DNA of 64,000 nt from Bradyrhizobium sp. B097 (lineage in GTDB: Bacteria > Pseudomonadota > Alphaproteobacteria > Rhizobiales > Xanthobacteraceae): positions 4,460,501 through 4,524,500 of the forward strand of contig NZ_CP152412.1 in assembly GCF_038957035.1 (NCBI RefSeq). The letters run 5' to 3'. Every line of letters starts with the position of its first letter. Position 1 is the stretch's first letter. The notes under the pieces were generated by a model, which saw nothing but the letters and a program-made list of their open reading frames with translations, did no database searches and was not told the DNA's origin. The position numbers and the translations under genes are program-made. Of the stretch, positions 30,043 to 39,899 are shown piece by piece.

Positions 30043-30348
30043 ATGGCCGGTCCGAAGGAGCAGCCGCTGCCGCCCGACGTGATGGGCCGCGACGACGCCG
30101 TCGAGGTGCTGCGCGCCTTCGTCGTCGACGGCGGCCTGTCGATCGCGTTCCAGCGCGCCTTCGAGGAGCCGGACATGTGGGGGCTGATGCTCGTGGACAT
30201 CGCCCGCCACGCTGCACGCGCCTATTCGCGCGAGAGCGAATACACCGAAGACGAGGCGCTCGCGCGCATCGTCGAGATGTTCGAAGCCGAAATCGCCCGG
30301 CCGACCGACATGGGCCAAACCAAACCGCGGTCGCAACAAGGTCACTGA
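30043..30348 (+). CDS. DUF5076 domain protein inside the pdh operon
   Basis: A 101-aa protein starting [20 protein letters not shown], with [40 protein letters not shown] and [20 protein letters not shown]. It matches the DUF5076 family, which recurs at this position (between pdhB and pdhC) in Bradyrhizobium relatives. It starts 5 nt after the pdhB stop and ends 2 nt before the pdhC start, so it is surely co-expressed with the complex. The biochemical role is unknown; a link to PDH assembly or regulation is inferred from position only. Confidence 0.85.
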   Translation: MAGPKEQPLPPDVMGRDDAVEVLRAFVVDGGLSIAFQRAFEEPDMWGLMLVDIARHAARAYSRESEYTEDEALARIVEMFEAEIARPTDMGQTKPRSQQGH

Positions 30349-30350
30349 CA

Positions 30351-31718
30351 ATGCCGATCAATATTCTCATGCCCGCGCTGTCGCCGACGATGGAAAAGGG
30401 CAACCTCGCCAAGTGGCTCAAGAAAGAGGGCGACAAGGTCAAGTCCGGCGACGTGATCGCGGAGATCGAGACCGACAAGGCGACGATGGAAGTCGAGGCG
30501 GTCGACGAAGGCACAATCGCCAAGATCCTGGTGCCCGAGGGCACCCAGGACGTGCCGGTCAACGACGTCATCGCCGTAATGGCAGGTGACGGCGAGGATG
30601 TGAAGGCGGCGGCCAGCGCCGGAGCGGGCGCTGCACCAGCCGCCAAGCCCGCCGAGGCTCCGAAGCCTGCCGCCCAGGCCGCGCCTGCCTCGGCTCCCGC
30701 ACCGGCGGCTGCGCCCGCGCCGCAGCCGGCCGCAGCGCCCGCAGCCGCGCCGCAGGCTGCTGCACCGGCCGCGCAGGCCAATGGCCACGCTCGCGTGTTC
30801 TCCTCGCCGCTCGCGCGCCGGCTTGCGAAGGAAGCCGGCATCGATCTCGGCCGCATCACCGGCACCGGTCCGCACGGCCGCGTCATCGCGCGCGACGTCG
30901 ACGACGCCAAGTCCGGCAAGGGCCTGAAGGCGCCGGCGGCTGCGCCGGCCGTCACAGGTCCCAGCATCGCACCGTCGATGTCCGACAAGCAGATCCTGGC
31001 GCTGTTCGAGCCGGGCTCCTACGAGGTCGTGCCGCATGACGGCATGCGCCGCACCATCGCGCAGCGTCTCACCGCTTCGGTGCAGAACGTCCCGCACTTC
31101 TACCTCACCATCGACTGCGACATCGGCAAGCTGCTCGCCGCGCGCGAGGAGATCAACGCCGCTGCGCAGAAGGACAAGGAGAAGAAGCCGCTCTACAAGA
31201 TCTCGGTCAACGACTTCGTCATCAAGGCGATGGCGGTCGCGCTGCAGAAGATCCCGAACTGCAACGTCAGCTGGACCGAGGGCGGCATGCTCAAGCACAA
31301 GCATTCCGACGTCGGCGTCGCGGTGGCGATGCCGGGCGGCCTGATCACGCCGATCATCCGCAAGGCCGAGACCAAGACGCTCTCGACCATCTCCAACGAG
31401 ATGAAGGATTTCGCCGCGCGCGCCCGTGCCCGCAAGCTGAAGCCTGAGGAATATCAGGGCGGCACCACCGCGGTGTCGAACCTCGGCATGTACGGCATCA
31501 ACCACTTCACCGCCGTGATCAACCCGCCGCATGCCTCGATCCTTGCGGTCGGCACTTCGGAGGAACGTCCGGTGGTGCGTGGCGGCAAGATCGAGATCGC
31601 GCACATGATGAGCGTGACCCTGTCGTGCGATCACCGCGCGATCGACGGTGCGCTCGGCGCCGAGCTGATCGGCGCCTTCAAGCAGCTGATCGAGAATCCC
31701 GTGATGATGATGGTGTGA
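30351..31718 (+). CDS. pdhC: Pyruvate dehydrogenase E2 component, dihydrolipoamide acetyltransferase
   Basis: Core of the PDH complex (455 aa). One lipoyl domain (1-80, Lys43 in [13 protein letters not shown]) is followed by an Ala/Pro linker, the peripheral subunit-binding domain (about 150-185: [31 protein letters not shown]), a second linker and the catalytic chloramphenicol-acetyltransferase-like domain with [14 protein letters not shown] (HxxxD active site) near the C-terminus. The ATG at 30351, 2 nt after the DUF5076 stop, begins [17 protein letters not shown]. Standard length. Confidence 0.97.
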   Translation: MPINILMPALSPTMEKGNLAKWLKKEGDKVKSGDVIAEIETDKATMEVEAVDEGTIAKILVPEGTQDVPVNDVIAVMAGDGEDVKAAASAGAGAAPAAKPAEAPKPAAQAAPASAPAPAAAPAPQPAAAPAAAPQAAAPAAQANGHARVFSSPLARRLAKEAGIDLGRITGTGPHGRVIARDVDDAKSGKGLKAPAAAPAVTGPSIAPSMSDKQILALFEPGSYEVVPHDGMRRTIAQRLTASVQNVPHFYLTIDCDIGKLLAAREEINAAAQKDKEKKPLYKISVNDFVIKAMAVALQKIPNCNVSWTEGGMLKHKHSDVGVAVAMPGGLITPIIRKAETKTLSTISNEMKDFAARARARKLKPEEYQGGTTAVSNLGMYGINHFTAVINPPHASILAVGTSEERPVVRGGKIEIAHMMSVTLSCDHRAIDGALGAELIGAFKQLIENPVMMMV

Positions 31719-31730
31719 CGGGCATCCGCC

Positions 31731-31907
31731 ATGTACGCGATCTACGGTCCGTACGTCCTGCTCGCCGCCATCGCCGTCGCGTTGCTCTTCGCTGTCAACC
31801 GCGACCTGATATCGACGATCCAGTTCAGGATCATGATGATCGGCGCCGCTGTGCTGGCGCTGGCGTGGACCGTGTTCCTCGGTGCGGTATGGCAGGAGTA
31901 CGGATAA
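31731..31907 (+). CDS. Small membrane protein in the pdh operon (58 aa)
   Basis: Read directly from the DNA: starts MYAIYGPYVLLAAIAVALLF, continues through INxDLI-like polar residues to IMMIGAAVLALAWTVFLGAV, and ends YG before TAA. Two hydrophobic stretches suggest two transmembrane helices. It begins 12 nt after the pdhC stop, and its TAA lies one base before the ATG of the next small gene, so translation is tightly linked. No family name is known to me; conservation should be checked. Confidence 0.6.
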   Translation: MYAIYGPYVLLAAIAVALLFAVNRDLISTIQFRIMMIGAAVLALAWTVFLGAVWQEYG

Positions 31908-32156
31908 ATGGGCGGCACGGCTCGCACGCGCTGGCCCTGGATCTCGCTATTGCTGTCGGCCGCACTGGTGCTCAATCCGGTTGGACTGGATTTTCTGCAC
32001 TCCGCGTTCTTCGCCGGCGAACAGCTGGCGCGGAACATCGCCCAGCCGATCGTGCTGACGGCCCTGGCCATCATGGCCGTGGTGATCGGGCTCGAATGGC
32101 TGGTCAGGTCGTTGATCGCAAGAAGCCGCGCGCGCGGCGTCACAAAATTGAGTTGA
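31908..32156 (+). CDS. Small membrane protein in the pdh operon (82 aa)
   Basis: Begins MGGTARTRWPWISLLLSAAL immediately after the previous TAA. Hydrophobic segments at about residues 11-30 and 48-66 (IAQPIVLTALAIMAVVIGLE) predict two transmembrane helices, and the C-terminus is basic (SLIARSRARGVTKLS). It is placed 12 nt before lpdA and co-oriented with the pdh genes. I recognise no family. Because both small proteins keep the tight spacing of the operon, they look like genuine genes rather than chance frames. Confidence 0.65.
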   Translation: MGGTARTRWPWISLLLSAALVLNPVGLDFLHSAFFAGEQLARNIAQPIVLTALAIMAVVIGLEWLVRSLIARSRARGVTKLS

Positions 32157-32168
32157 ACGGGAGCCGCC

Positions 32169-33590
32169 ATGGCCGACACATCCTTTGACGTCATCATCAT
32201 CGGCTCCGGCCCCGGCGGCTACGTGACCGCGATCCGGGCCGCTCAGCTCGGCTTCAAGACTGCGATCGTGGAGAAATCCTATCTCGGCGGCATCTGCCTG
32301 AACTGGGGCTGCATCCCGACCAAAGCGCTGCTGCGCTCCGCCGAGATCTATCACTACATGCAGCACGCCAAGGATTACGGGCTGTCGGCCGACAACGTCT
32401 CGTTCGACCCGAAGGCGGTGGTGCAGCGCTCGCGCGGGGTCTCGAAGCGTCTCAACGACGGCGTCGGCTTCCTGATGAAGAAGAACAAGGTCACGGTGAT
32501 CTGGGGCGATGCCACGATCGACGCGCCCGGCAAGATCACGGTGAAGAAGTCGGAGGTCGAGGCGCCGAAGGGCGCGAGCGGCGAGGGCGTCTATCAGGCC
32601 AAGCACATCATCGTGGCGACCGGCGCGCGGCCGCGCGTGCTGCCTGGGCTCGAGCCCGACAAGAAGCTGATCTGGACCTATTTCGAGGCGATGGTGCCGG
32701 AGCGGATGCCGAAGTCGCTGCTAGTGGTCGGCTCCGGCGCGATCGGCATCGAGTTCGCCTCGTTCTTCCACACCATGGGCTCTGACGTCACCGTGGTCGA
32801 GGTGCTGCCGCAGATCTTGCCCGTCGAGGACGCCGAGATCGCGGGGCTGGCGCGCAAGCGGTTCGAGAAGATGGGCATCAAGATCATGTCCTCGACCAAG
32901 GTGACAAAGCTGGAGAAGAAGGCCGACAGCGTGGTCGCGACCATCGACGACGGCAAGGGCCAGCCGCAGACCAAGGAATTCGAGCGCGTGATCTCGGCGG
33001 TCGGCGTGGTCGGCAACATCGAGAATCTCGGGCTGGAGAAGCTCGGCGTCAAAACCGACCGTGGCTGCATCGTGATCGACGGTCTCGGCAAGACCAACGT
33101 CCCCGGCATCTACGCGATCGGTGACGTCGCGGGACCGCCGATGCTCGCGCACAAGGCCGAGCATGAGGGCGTGATCTGCATCGAGGCGATCAAGGGCCTG
33201 CATCCGCATCCGATGGACAAGCTGCTGATCCCGGGCTGCACCTACTGCAACCCGCAGGTCGCCTCGGTCGGCCTCACCGAAGCCAAGGCCAAGGAAGGCG
33301 GCCGCGAGATCCGCGTCGGCCGCTTCCCGTTCGTCGGCAACGGCAAGGCGATCGCGCTCGGCGAGGACCAGGGCCTCGTCAAGGTGGTGTTCGACAAGAA
33401 GACCGGCCAGCTGCTCGGCGCGCACATGATCGGCGCCGAGGTCACCGAGCTGATCCAGGGCTATGTGGTGGCGATGAATCTGGAGACCACGGAGGAGGAA
33501 TTGATGCACACCGTGTTCCCGCATCCGACTTTGTCGGAAATGATGAAGGAAGCCGTGCTCGACGCCTACGGGCGCGTGCTGAATATCTAG
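32169..33590 (+). CDS. lpdA: Dihydrolipoyl dehydrogenase (E3)
   Basis: FAD-dependent E3 of the pyruvate dehydrogenase complex (473 aa) that reoxidises dihydrolipoyl groups and reduces NAD. The FAD loop VIIIGSGPGGYVTAIRAAQL, the redox-active disulfide GGICLNWGCIPTK, the NAD-binding LLVVGSGAIGIEFASFF, the second FAD site GIYAIGDVAGPPMLAHKAEH and the C-terminal His-Glu pair HPHPTLSEMMKEA are all present. Last gene of the pdh operon, 12 nt after the small membrane gene. A palindromic repeat follows 18 nt after the stop and may act as a 3' boundary. Confidence 0.98.
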   Translation: MADTSFDVIIIGSGPGGYVTAIRAAQLGFKTAIVEKSYLGGICLNWGCIPTKALLRSAEIYHYMQHAKDYGLSADNVSFDPKAVVQRSRGVSKRLNDGVGFLMKKNKVTVIWGDATIDAPGKITVKKSEVEAPKGASGEGVYQAKHIIVATGARPRVLPGLEPDKKLIWTYFEAMVPERMPKSLLVVGSGAIGIEFASFFHTMGSDVTVVEVLPQILPVEDAEIAGLARKRFEKMGIKIMSSTKVTKLEKKADSVVATIDDGKGQPQTKEFERVISAVGVVGNIENLGLEKLGVKTDRGCIVIDGLGKTNVPGIYAIGDVAGPPMLAHKAEHEGVICIEAIKGLHPHPMDKLLIPGCTYCNPQVASVGLTEAKAKEGGREIRVGRFPFVGNGKAIALGEDQGLVKVVFDKKTGQLLGAHMIGAEVTELIQGYVVAMNLETTEEELMHTVFPHPTLSEMMKEAVLDAYGRVLNI

Positions 33591-33607
33591 TCTCTGCTCC
33601 GTCATCC

Positions 33608-33712
33608 TGAGGCGCTCGCGCAGCGAGCCTCGAAGGATGCACGGCCCGGACCGAGCAGCGGGGCTCGTCGCCCTTCGAGACGCGCTTCGCGCTCCTCAGG
33701 GTGACGGGTCTG
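33608..33712. repeat. Palindromic intergenic repeat, family A, copy 2
   Basis: Arms tcctgaggcgctcgcg and cgcgctcctcagggtgac, with inner tcgaaggatgcacgg and cccttcgagacgcg. The module order is the same as the copy at 3433-3564. It fills the gap between lpdA and the threonine synthase gene. Confidence 0.8.
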
Positions 33713-33749
33713 ATATGAGTGAACCCAAGAACAAGAAAGAGCGCATCTC

Positions 33750-34991
<1,242 letters not shown>

Positions 34992-35005
34992 CGCTGCTAC
35001 TGCGT

Positions 35006-35092
35006 CGTCATTGCGAGCGTAGCGAAGCAATCCATTGCACCGCTTGCGCTGAAGCATGGATTGCTTCGTCGCTTCGCTCCTCGCAATGACGG
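35006..35092. repeat. Palindromic intergenic repeat, family B
   Basis: Arms cgtcattgcgagcg with agcgaagcaatccat, and atggattgcttcg with cgctcctcgcaatgacg. This is a widely distributed alphaproteobacterial palindrome that separates thrC from the Bug-type receptor gene. Only one copy in this window. Confidence 0.75.
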
Positions 35093-35116
35093 CCAAAAAT
35101 CTTTGGAGAGGTGGGA

Positions 35117-36088
35117 ATGATGCGTAGAGCAATTGTGACTGTGTTGGCGATGCTAGCACTTACAGGTTTTGCGCGTGCGGAAACCTGGCCCGCGCACCCG
35201 ATCACCATCGTCGTGCCGTTCGCCGCCGGCGGTCCGTCGGATGCGATGGCGCGCATCCTCGCCGAGCGCATGAAGCAGTCGCTGGGCGAGGTGGTTCTGA
35301 TCGAGAACGTGACCGGAGCGGGCGGCTCGCTCGGCGTCGGCCGTGCGGTGCGCGCGGCGCCGGACGGCTACACCGTCTCGTTCGGCCATCTCGGCACCCA
35401 TGTTGCGAATGGCGCGATCTACAAGCTCGGCTATGACCTCGTCGATGACCTCGAGCCGGTGGTGCTGCTGCCGAGCAATCCGATGATCATCGTCAGCAAG
35501 AACGCCGTGCCGGCGAAGTCGCTGAAGGAACTGTTGGATTGGCTGAAGTCGCGGCCGGCGCCGCCGACCGCGGGCACCGCCGGCGCCGGCAGCGGCAGCC
35601 ACATCGCCGGGCTCTATTTCGAGAACGTCTCCGGCATCAAGCTGCAATACGTGCCGTATCGCGGCACCGGGCCGGCGCTGAACGACCTCGTCGCCGGCCA
35701 GATCGATATCATCGTCGACCAGACGTCGAACTCGATCAACCAGGTCCGCGCCGGCAACATCCGCGCCTATGCGGTCACCGATTCCAAGCGGGTCGCGAAC
35801 GCGTCGGAGGTCCCGACGGTCGACGAGGCCGGCCTGCCGGGCTTCCACATGACGCTGTGGTCCGGCCTCTGGGTGCCGAAGGGCACGCCTAAGGAGATCG
35901 TGGACAAGCTCAACGTCGCGGCGATCCAGGCGATGAACGATCCTGCGGTGAAGAAGCAGCTTGAAAATCTCGGCTTGCAGATGCCGCCAAAGGACCAGCT
36001 CAAGCCGGACGCACTCGGCGCCTGGCAGAAGGCGGAGATTGCAAAATGGTGGCCGATGATCAAGGCCGCAAACGTGAAGGTGGAGTGA
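35117..36088 (+). CDS. Tripartite tricarboxylate transporter (Bug family) substrate-binding protein
   Basis: Periplasmic receptor of 323 aa. Signal peptide MMRRAIVTVLAMLALTGFAR ends near ARA-ET. The TctC/Bug fold is recognised by WPAHPITIVVPFAAGGPSDA, LIENVTGAGGSLGVGRAVRA, YVPYRGTGPALNDLVAGQID and FHMTLWSGLWVPKGTP. A Shine-Dalgarno ggagagg lies before the start, and the frame could also begin at the ATG three nt later. No TctA/TctB membrane genes are adjacent, so it is an orphan receptor, as many Bug proteins are. Ligand unknown. Confidence 0.9.
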   Translation: MMRRAIVTVLAMLALTGFARAETWPAHPITIVVPFAAGGPSDAMARILAERMKQSLGEVVLIENVTGAGGSLGVGRAVRAAPDGYTVSFGHLGTHVANGAIYKLGYDLVDDLEPVVLLPSNPMIIVSKNAVPAKSLKELLDWLKSRPAPPTAGTAGAGSGSHIAGLYFENVSGIKLQYVPYRGTGPALNDLVAGQIDIIVDQTSNSINQVRAGNIRAYAVTDSKRVANASEVPTVDEAGLPGFHMTLWSGLWVPKGTPKEIVDKLNVAAIQAMNDPAVKKQLENLGLQMPPKDQLKPDALGAWQKAEIAKWWPMIKAANVKVE

Positions 36089-36103
36089 GACGCGCTCTCT
36101 CCG

Positions 36104-36222
36104 CGTCGTCCCGGCGAAAGCCGGGACCTATACGCCGCGGCCGACGTAAGGGGCAATCGGCTCAACGATCTGCGAACAGCTTACAACGGTGGTTATGGGT
36201 CCCGGCCTTCGCCGGGACGACG
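36104..36222. repeat. Palindromic intergenic repeat, family C
   Basis: Arms cgtcgtcccggcgaaagccg and cggccttcgccgggacgacg enclose about 80 nt of less structured sequence. It lies between the Bug receptor and the convergent transglycosylase, and overlaps neither reading frame. Confidence 0.75.
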
Positions 36223-36227
36223 CTGCA

Positions 36228-38453
36228 TTATTGCGGCGCAATTGCCTCACCGGGCGCCGCGTTGCTCTCCTGCGTCACGACGCGCTCGCCGCTCTTTGCC
36301 GCCAGCGCCGTGCCTGCGTCCTCGAACCGCGCCTGATAGACCGCGAAATTCTCCATCACGCGCTGCACGTAGTTGCGCGTCTCCGAGATCGGAATTCGCT
36401 CCACCCAGTCGACCGGATCGACCTTGGGATCGCGCGGGTCGCCATAGGCCTTGATCCAGTCGCGAACGCGGCCGCGGCCGGCGTTGTAACCGGCAAAGGT
36501 CATGATGTGGCAGCCGCGATATTCCGCCAGCAGCGCACTCAATTCGGCCGCGCCCATCTGGGTGTTGTAGACCGGATCGGAAACCATCCGGCTCCAGTCG
36601 TAGCTGACGCCGAAACGCTTGGCGGTGTCGCGGCCGGCTTCGGGCGTCACCTGCATCAGGCCGACGGCGTTGGCCGCCGACTTGTCGCGCTGGTCGAACG
36701 CGCTTTCGGTGCGCGCGATCGAGTAGGTCATGCTGCGCCCGATATCCGGGGCGATCGGGGTGTGCTTGGGAATGCCGATGACCGGGAACGCGTAATGGTC
36801 GAAGGCAAAGCCCCGCGCCAGCGCGATCTTGCCGATCTGCAGCATGGTGCGGGCATCGTTGCGGCGGCCGGTGAGCTCGCCGAGCGCCTCGAGCATCCCG
36901 ACATCGGCGCTCTCCTCGGCGAGGTCGGCGGCGAAATAGAGCACGATATCGGGCTCGCCGATCGCATAGAGCATGTCCGCGGCACGCACGCGCTCGTCAG
37001 CCGCCATGCTGGCCGCGCTCGCCGCCGGCGAGGGCGCGCGCAGCTCGATGCCGTCACGGCCGAGCCTGGCCAGCGCGAGCTGACCGTAATAGGCGGTCGG
37101 GTAGCGCGCCGCGGCCTGGTAGTCGGCCCGCATCGCCACGCTGTTGCCGAGCGCTTCGGCGGCGCGACCGCGCCAATAGGCGGCGCGCGCCAGCACGGTC
37201 GGATTGGTCTGGCCTTCGTCGATCCGTGCGAAATGCGCGGCTGCGGTCCTGGCATCGTCGAGATAGCGCAGCGCGATCCAGCCGCGCATGAAGTGCATGT
37301 CGGAACGGTAATACGGATTGTCCGGCGGCGCCGCGCCGCGGATGACGTCATAGGCCGCCTGGTACTCGCCTTGGTCGAGCAGCTTGCGGGAGAGGATGCG
37401 GCGCTCGCGCCACCACTGGTCGGTGTCCTGCTGCGCCATCGTCTCGGGCGCCGCCGCAATCGTCACGCGCGCCGCGTCGTCGATCCTGTTCTTCGCGAGC
37501 AGCCACTGGATGCGGCACAGCGTGTAGCCGAGGTCGCTGCGGGCGTCCGCCGGCACATCGTTGAGCGTATCCTCGGCCTTGCTGGATTGCCCGCGGACCG
37601 CGCCGCAAGCCTTCACGATGGCCAGCTCGTCGCTGCCGAGGTGCTGCGCCGCGCGCCGCGCGCCGACGAGATCCTTGGCGCCGATCCGCTTGTCCATGCG
37701 CGCGCGATGATCATCGCGCGTCAGCAGGTCCTTGAATGCGTCGTAGGCGTCGCTCTCGGTACGGTCCAATAATTCTTCCGAGCGCCAGGCGTCGCGCACC
37801 AGCCGCGCGGCGCCGTCGCGGTCGCCTTCGGCGAGCAGCGTGCGTGCGAGCGCGAACTTGCCCTTGGCGCTGATCGGTTGATCGAGCGTGAAGTCGTGTA
37901 CCGTTGCCGGATCGCTGCGCTCCTGCCACATCCTCGCTTCAGCCCGCTTGCGCAACAGCGTGACGCTTGGCCAGTCCGGGTTGGCCGTGACGAATGCCGC
38001 ATAGCGGCTGAACAGCGCATTCGACTCCGAGTGGCGCAGCAGATACCACTCGACGAGCTTCCGCCCGACGGGATCGGTGATCTTTGCCTGGATATCGGAT
38101 GCGTCGCTGGTCTTGCCCCGGCGTGCCGCGACGATCGCGTCCCTGACCGCGGCGAGATCGCCCGACAATTGCGGTCCGGCGGGCTTCTCCGGCTCGAGCG
38201 CCTTGGTGGTCTCAGCCGATTTGGACGAAGCGGATTTGGCCTTCGCTGATTTACGCTTGTCGGCGCCATGCCTGGCATGGCGGCGCTTGCCGGCGGCGCT
38301 CTCGCGCGTCGCCTTGGCGCCGTGCGCCTTCTTGTCCCCGTGGCCGCTCTTGGCCTGGTGCTGATGATGCGGTTTGGCGCCTGCCTCAAGCGGAAGCAGC
38401 GCGAGCACGGCCACCGTGGCGAGGCACGCCAGCGGACGTAGGCAACGGTTCAT
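36228..38453 (-). CDS. Soluble lytic murein transglycosylase (SLT)
   Basis: A 741-aa periplasmic enzyme that cleaves peptidoglycan glycan strands. A signal peptide (LACLATVAVLALLPLEAGA) is followed by a His/Lys-rich low-complexity region (about 25-100), a superhelical TPR-like domain (about 130-560), and the C-terminal SLT domain with the catalytic glutamate in SIARTESAFDQRD, then NAVGLMQVTPEAGRDTAKRF and FAGYNAGRGRVRDWI. The architecture matches Slt70-type enzymes with an unusually basic linker. Divergent from the SMP-30 gene across about 290 nt. Confidence 0.95.
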   Translation of the reverse strand: MNRCLRPLACLATVAVLALLPLEAGAKPHHQHQAKSGHGDKKAHGAKATRESAAGKRRHARHGADKRKSAKAKSASSKSAETTKALEPEKPAGPQLSGDLAAVRDAIVAARRGKTSDASDIQAKITDPVGRKLVEWYLLRHSESNALFSRYAAFVTANPDWPSVTLLRKRAEARMWQERSDPATVHDFTLDQPISAKGKFALARTLLAEGDRDGAARLVRDAWRSEELLDRTESDAYDAFKDLLTRDDHRARMDKRIGAKDLVGARRAAQHLGSDELAIVKACGAVRGQSSKAEDTLNDVPADARSDLGYTLCRIQWLLAKNRIDDAARVTIAAAPETMAQQDTDQWWRERRILSRKLLDQGEYQAAYDVIRGAAPPDNPYYRSDMHFMRGWIALRYLDDARTAAAHFARIDEGQTNPTVLARAAYWRGRAAEALGNSVAMRADYQAAARYPTAYYGQLALARLGRDGIELRAPSPAASAASMAADERVRAADMLYAIGEPDIVLYFAADLAEESADVGMLEALGELTGRRNDARTMLQIGKIALARGFAFDHYAFPVIGIPKHTPIAPDIGRSMTYSIARTESAFDQRDKSAANAVGLMQVTPEAGRDTAKRFGVSYDWSRMVSDPVYNTQMGAAELSALLAEYRGCHIMTFAGYNAGRGRVRDWIKAYGDPRDPKVDPVDWVERIPISETRNYVQRVMENFAVYQARFEDAGTALAAKSGERVVTQESNAAPGEAIAPQ

Positions 38454-38605
38454 TCCCTGGCCCCCCTGAAACGATCAGGCACAAACGGAACGCGTCGTAC
38501 GCGGCACATCCGCCGCAGATTACTACCACCCTCGATTCTCGAGTATTAACGCTGCCGCAACTCAACAGGGAAAACGCGACAAAATAAGGCGTACAACGTG
38601 TGGAA

Positions 38606-38641
38606 CCCCGCGGGAACCGGGGTTTTGCGGGACTTTTTAAG
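38606..38641 (+). terminator. Hairpin with T-run in a divergent intergenic region
   Basis: aacccc (38606-38611) pairs with ggggtt (38621-38626), followed by a second G-rich patch and gactttttaa. It sits upstream of the SMP-30 gene and downstream of no plus-strand gene, so it is either a leader structure or chance. Confidence 0.3.
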
Positions 38642-38745
38642 GGGCCGAGGCGCCAGTTTGACCGGTCCCAGCGGGGATATATTCTCGCCAAACGTGCGGC
38701 GGGGCGCTTTCTCATGTCAGATCTGTTCTTTCAAGCCGGTGCGTC

Positions 38746-39594
38746 ATGACGGCTCGGCTCAGAACCATCCTGGATGGCGGCCGCTATTTCGAGGGCCCGC
38801 GCTGGCATCGCGGGCGGCTCTGGTTCGTCGACTGCATGGCGCGGACGCTGCTGAGCATCAGCCCGTCAGGCGAACGCCAGGAGCATGCGGCGGTGACCGA
38901 CGACACGCCGTGCGGTCTTGGCGTGCGGCCTGATGGCGACATCGTCGTGCTGACGATGTTCAGGAAGCGGCTGCTGCGGTTTTCCGGCGGCGCGCTGTCG
39001 CTGTATGCCGATCTCTCCGGGATCGCGACCGGTACGATCGACGACATGATCGTCGACGGGAAGGGTCGTGCTTACGTCGGCGATCTCGGCTTCAATCTGC
39101 CGCCGCCGGAGGGCCGCGGCGCCGTCGGCCGCGTCATCCTGGTGATGCCCGACGGCAGCGCCCGCGTCGTCGCCGACGGCTTGCGCTTTCCCAACGGCAT
39201 TGCCGTCTCCTCCGACTATCGCCGGCTCGTCGTCGCGGAGATGGATGGTGGTAGTCTCGCCGATTACGACATCGCGCCGGACAGCGGCCTCAGCCTTCGC
39301 GGGCGGTTCGGTCGCGTCAATGATCCTGACGGCATCTGCCTCGATGGCGACGGCGCAGTCTGGGTCGCGTCGTTTACCGAAGACGCATTCGTCCGGATCG
39401 ATCGCGATGGTGTGGAGCGTGCGCGCATCGCGGTGCCCGGCCGCCGCGCTCTCGCCTGTGCGCTCGGCGGCGCGGACCGCAGGTCGCTGTTCTGCCTGAG
39501 CGCGGAGACGTCCTACGAGGAGCTCCGGAAGGGCAAATCGGTGTCGCGGATCGACGTGGTCGAGGTCGATACACCGGGCGACGGCTATCCCTGA
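38746..39594 (+). CDS. SMP-30/gluconolactonase/LRE-family protein
   Basis: A 282-aa six-bladed beta-propeller, probably a lactonase hydrolysing sugar-acid lactones. RYFEGPRWHRGRLWFVDCM includes the metal-binding Glu of the SMP-30 family, and LRFPNGIAVSSDYRRLVVAE and FGRVNDPDGICLDGDGAVWV carry the conserved Asn and Asp ligands. Full-length for the family (about 290 aa). Followed by a 45-aa ORF and, on the opposite strand, a TRAP transporter. A sugar-acid role is suggested by this context and by dgoKA 6 kb away, but is not proven. Confidence 0.88.
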   Translation: MTARLRTILDGGRYFEGPRWHRGRLWFVDCMARTLLSISPSGERQEHAAVTDDTPCGLGVRPDGDIVVLTMFRKRLLRFSGGALSLYADLSGIATGTIDDMIVDGKGRAYVGDLGFNLPPPEGRGAVGRVILVMPDGSARVVADGLRFPNGIAVSSDYRRLVVAEMDGGSLADYDIAPDSGLSLRGRFGRVNDPDGICLDGDGAVWVASFTEDAFVRIDRDGVERARIAVPGRRALACALGGADRRSLFCLSAETSYEELRKGKSVSRIDVVEVDTPGDGYP

Positions 39595-39704
39595 CGGAGC
39601 CAGTCGCACGGGCGTCGTCCTGGTTCCAGTGCCAGCGAAGGCATCTTGCGGACTTGAGTTGCGTTCTTGTTTCGTTCATATTGGGCATCCCGGAGAATGC
39701 CGCC

Positions 39705-39842
39705 ATGGACGCCGAGCGAGACCGCGAAATCATCAGGCTATGGAATGAGCTCCGCCGGCTGCAGCGCGAGGGACGTCCGACGGCGTTGCTGGTCCGCCGG
39801 ATCGAGCAGGCTCTTGCGGCGCGCGAGCAGGAGGCGGCCTGA
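39705..39842 (+). CDS. Small hypothetical protein (45 aa)
   Basis: MDAERDREIIRLWNELRRLQ followed by a helical, Arg/Glu-rich C-terminus (LVRRIEQALAAREQEAA). Read from 39705, preceded by cggagaatgccgcc, with gga 12 nt before the ATG. The composition predicts one or two amphipathic helices. It is a short frame, but the codon bias looks like its neighbours'. No family known. Confidence 0.5.
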   Translation: MDAERDREIIRLWNELRRLQREGRPTALLVRRIEQALAAREQEAA

Positions 39843-39853
39843 AGCTCCGGCTT

Positions 39854-39897
39854 GGGCGTTTGCTTCAGGCGAACCGGTATCTGCTTCGTCTGAACGC
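39854..39897. repeat. Decayed partial copy of repeat family E
   Basis: gcgtttgcttcaggcgaacc, ggtatctgc and ttcgtctgaacgcgc correspond to the second half of the copies at 7844-7954 and 26884-27000 with several changes. It lies in the 57-nt gap between the small ORF and dctM. Confidence 0.45.
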
Positions 39898-39899
39898 GC

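Noticed and set aside
36189..37772. A 527-codon plus-strand frame opposite the lytic transglycosylase
   Set aside because: Antisense shadow; the SLT gene on the minus strand is supported by its catalytic motif and signal peptide.
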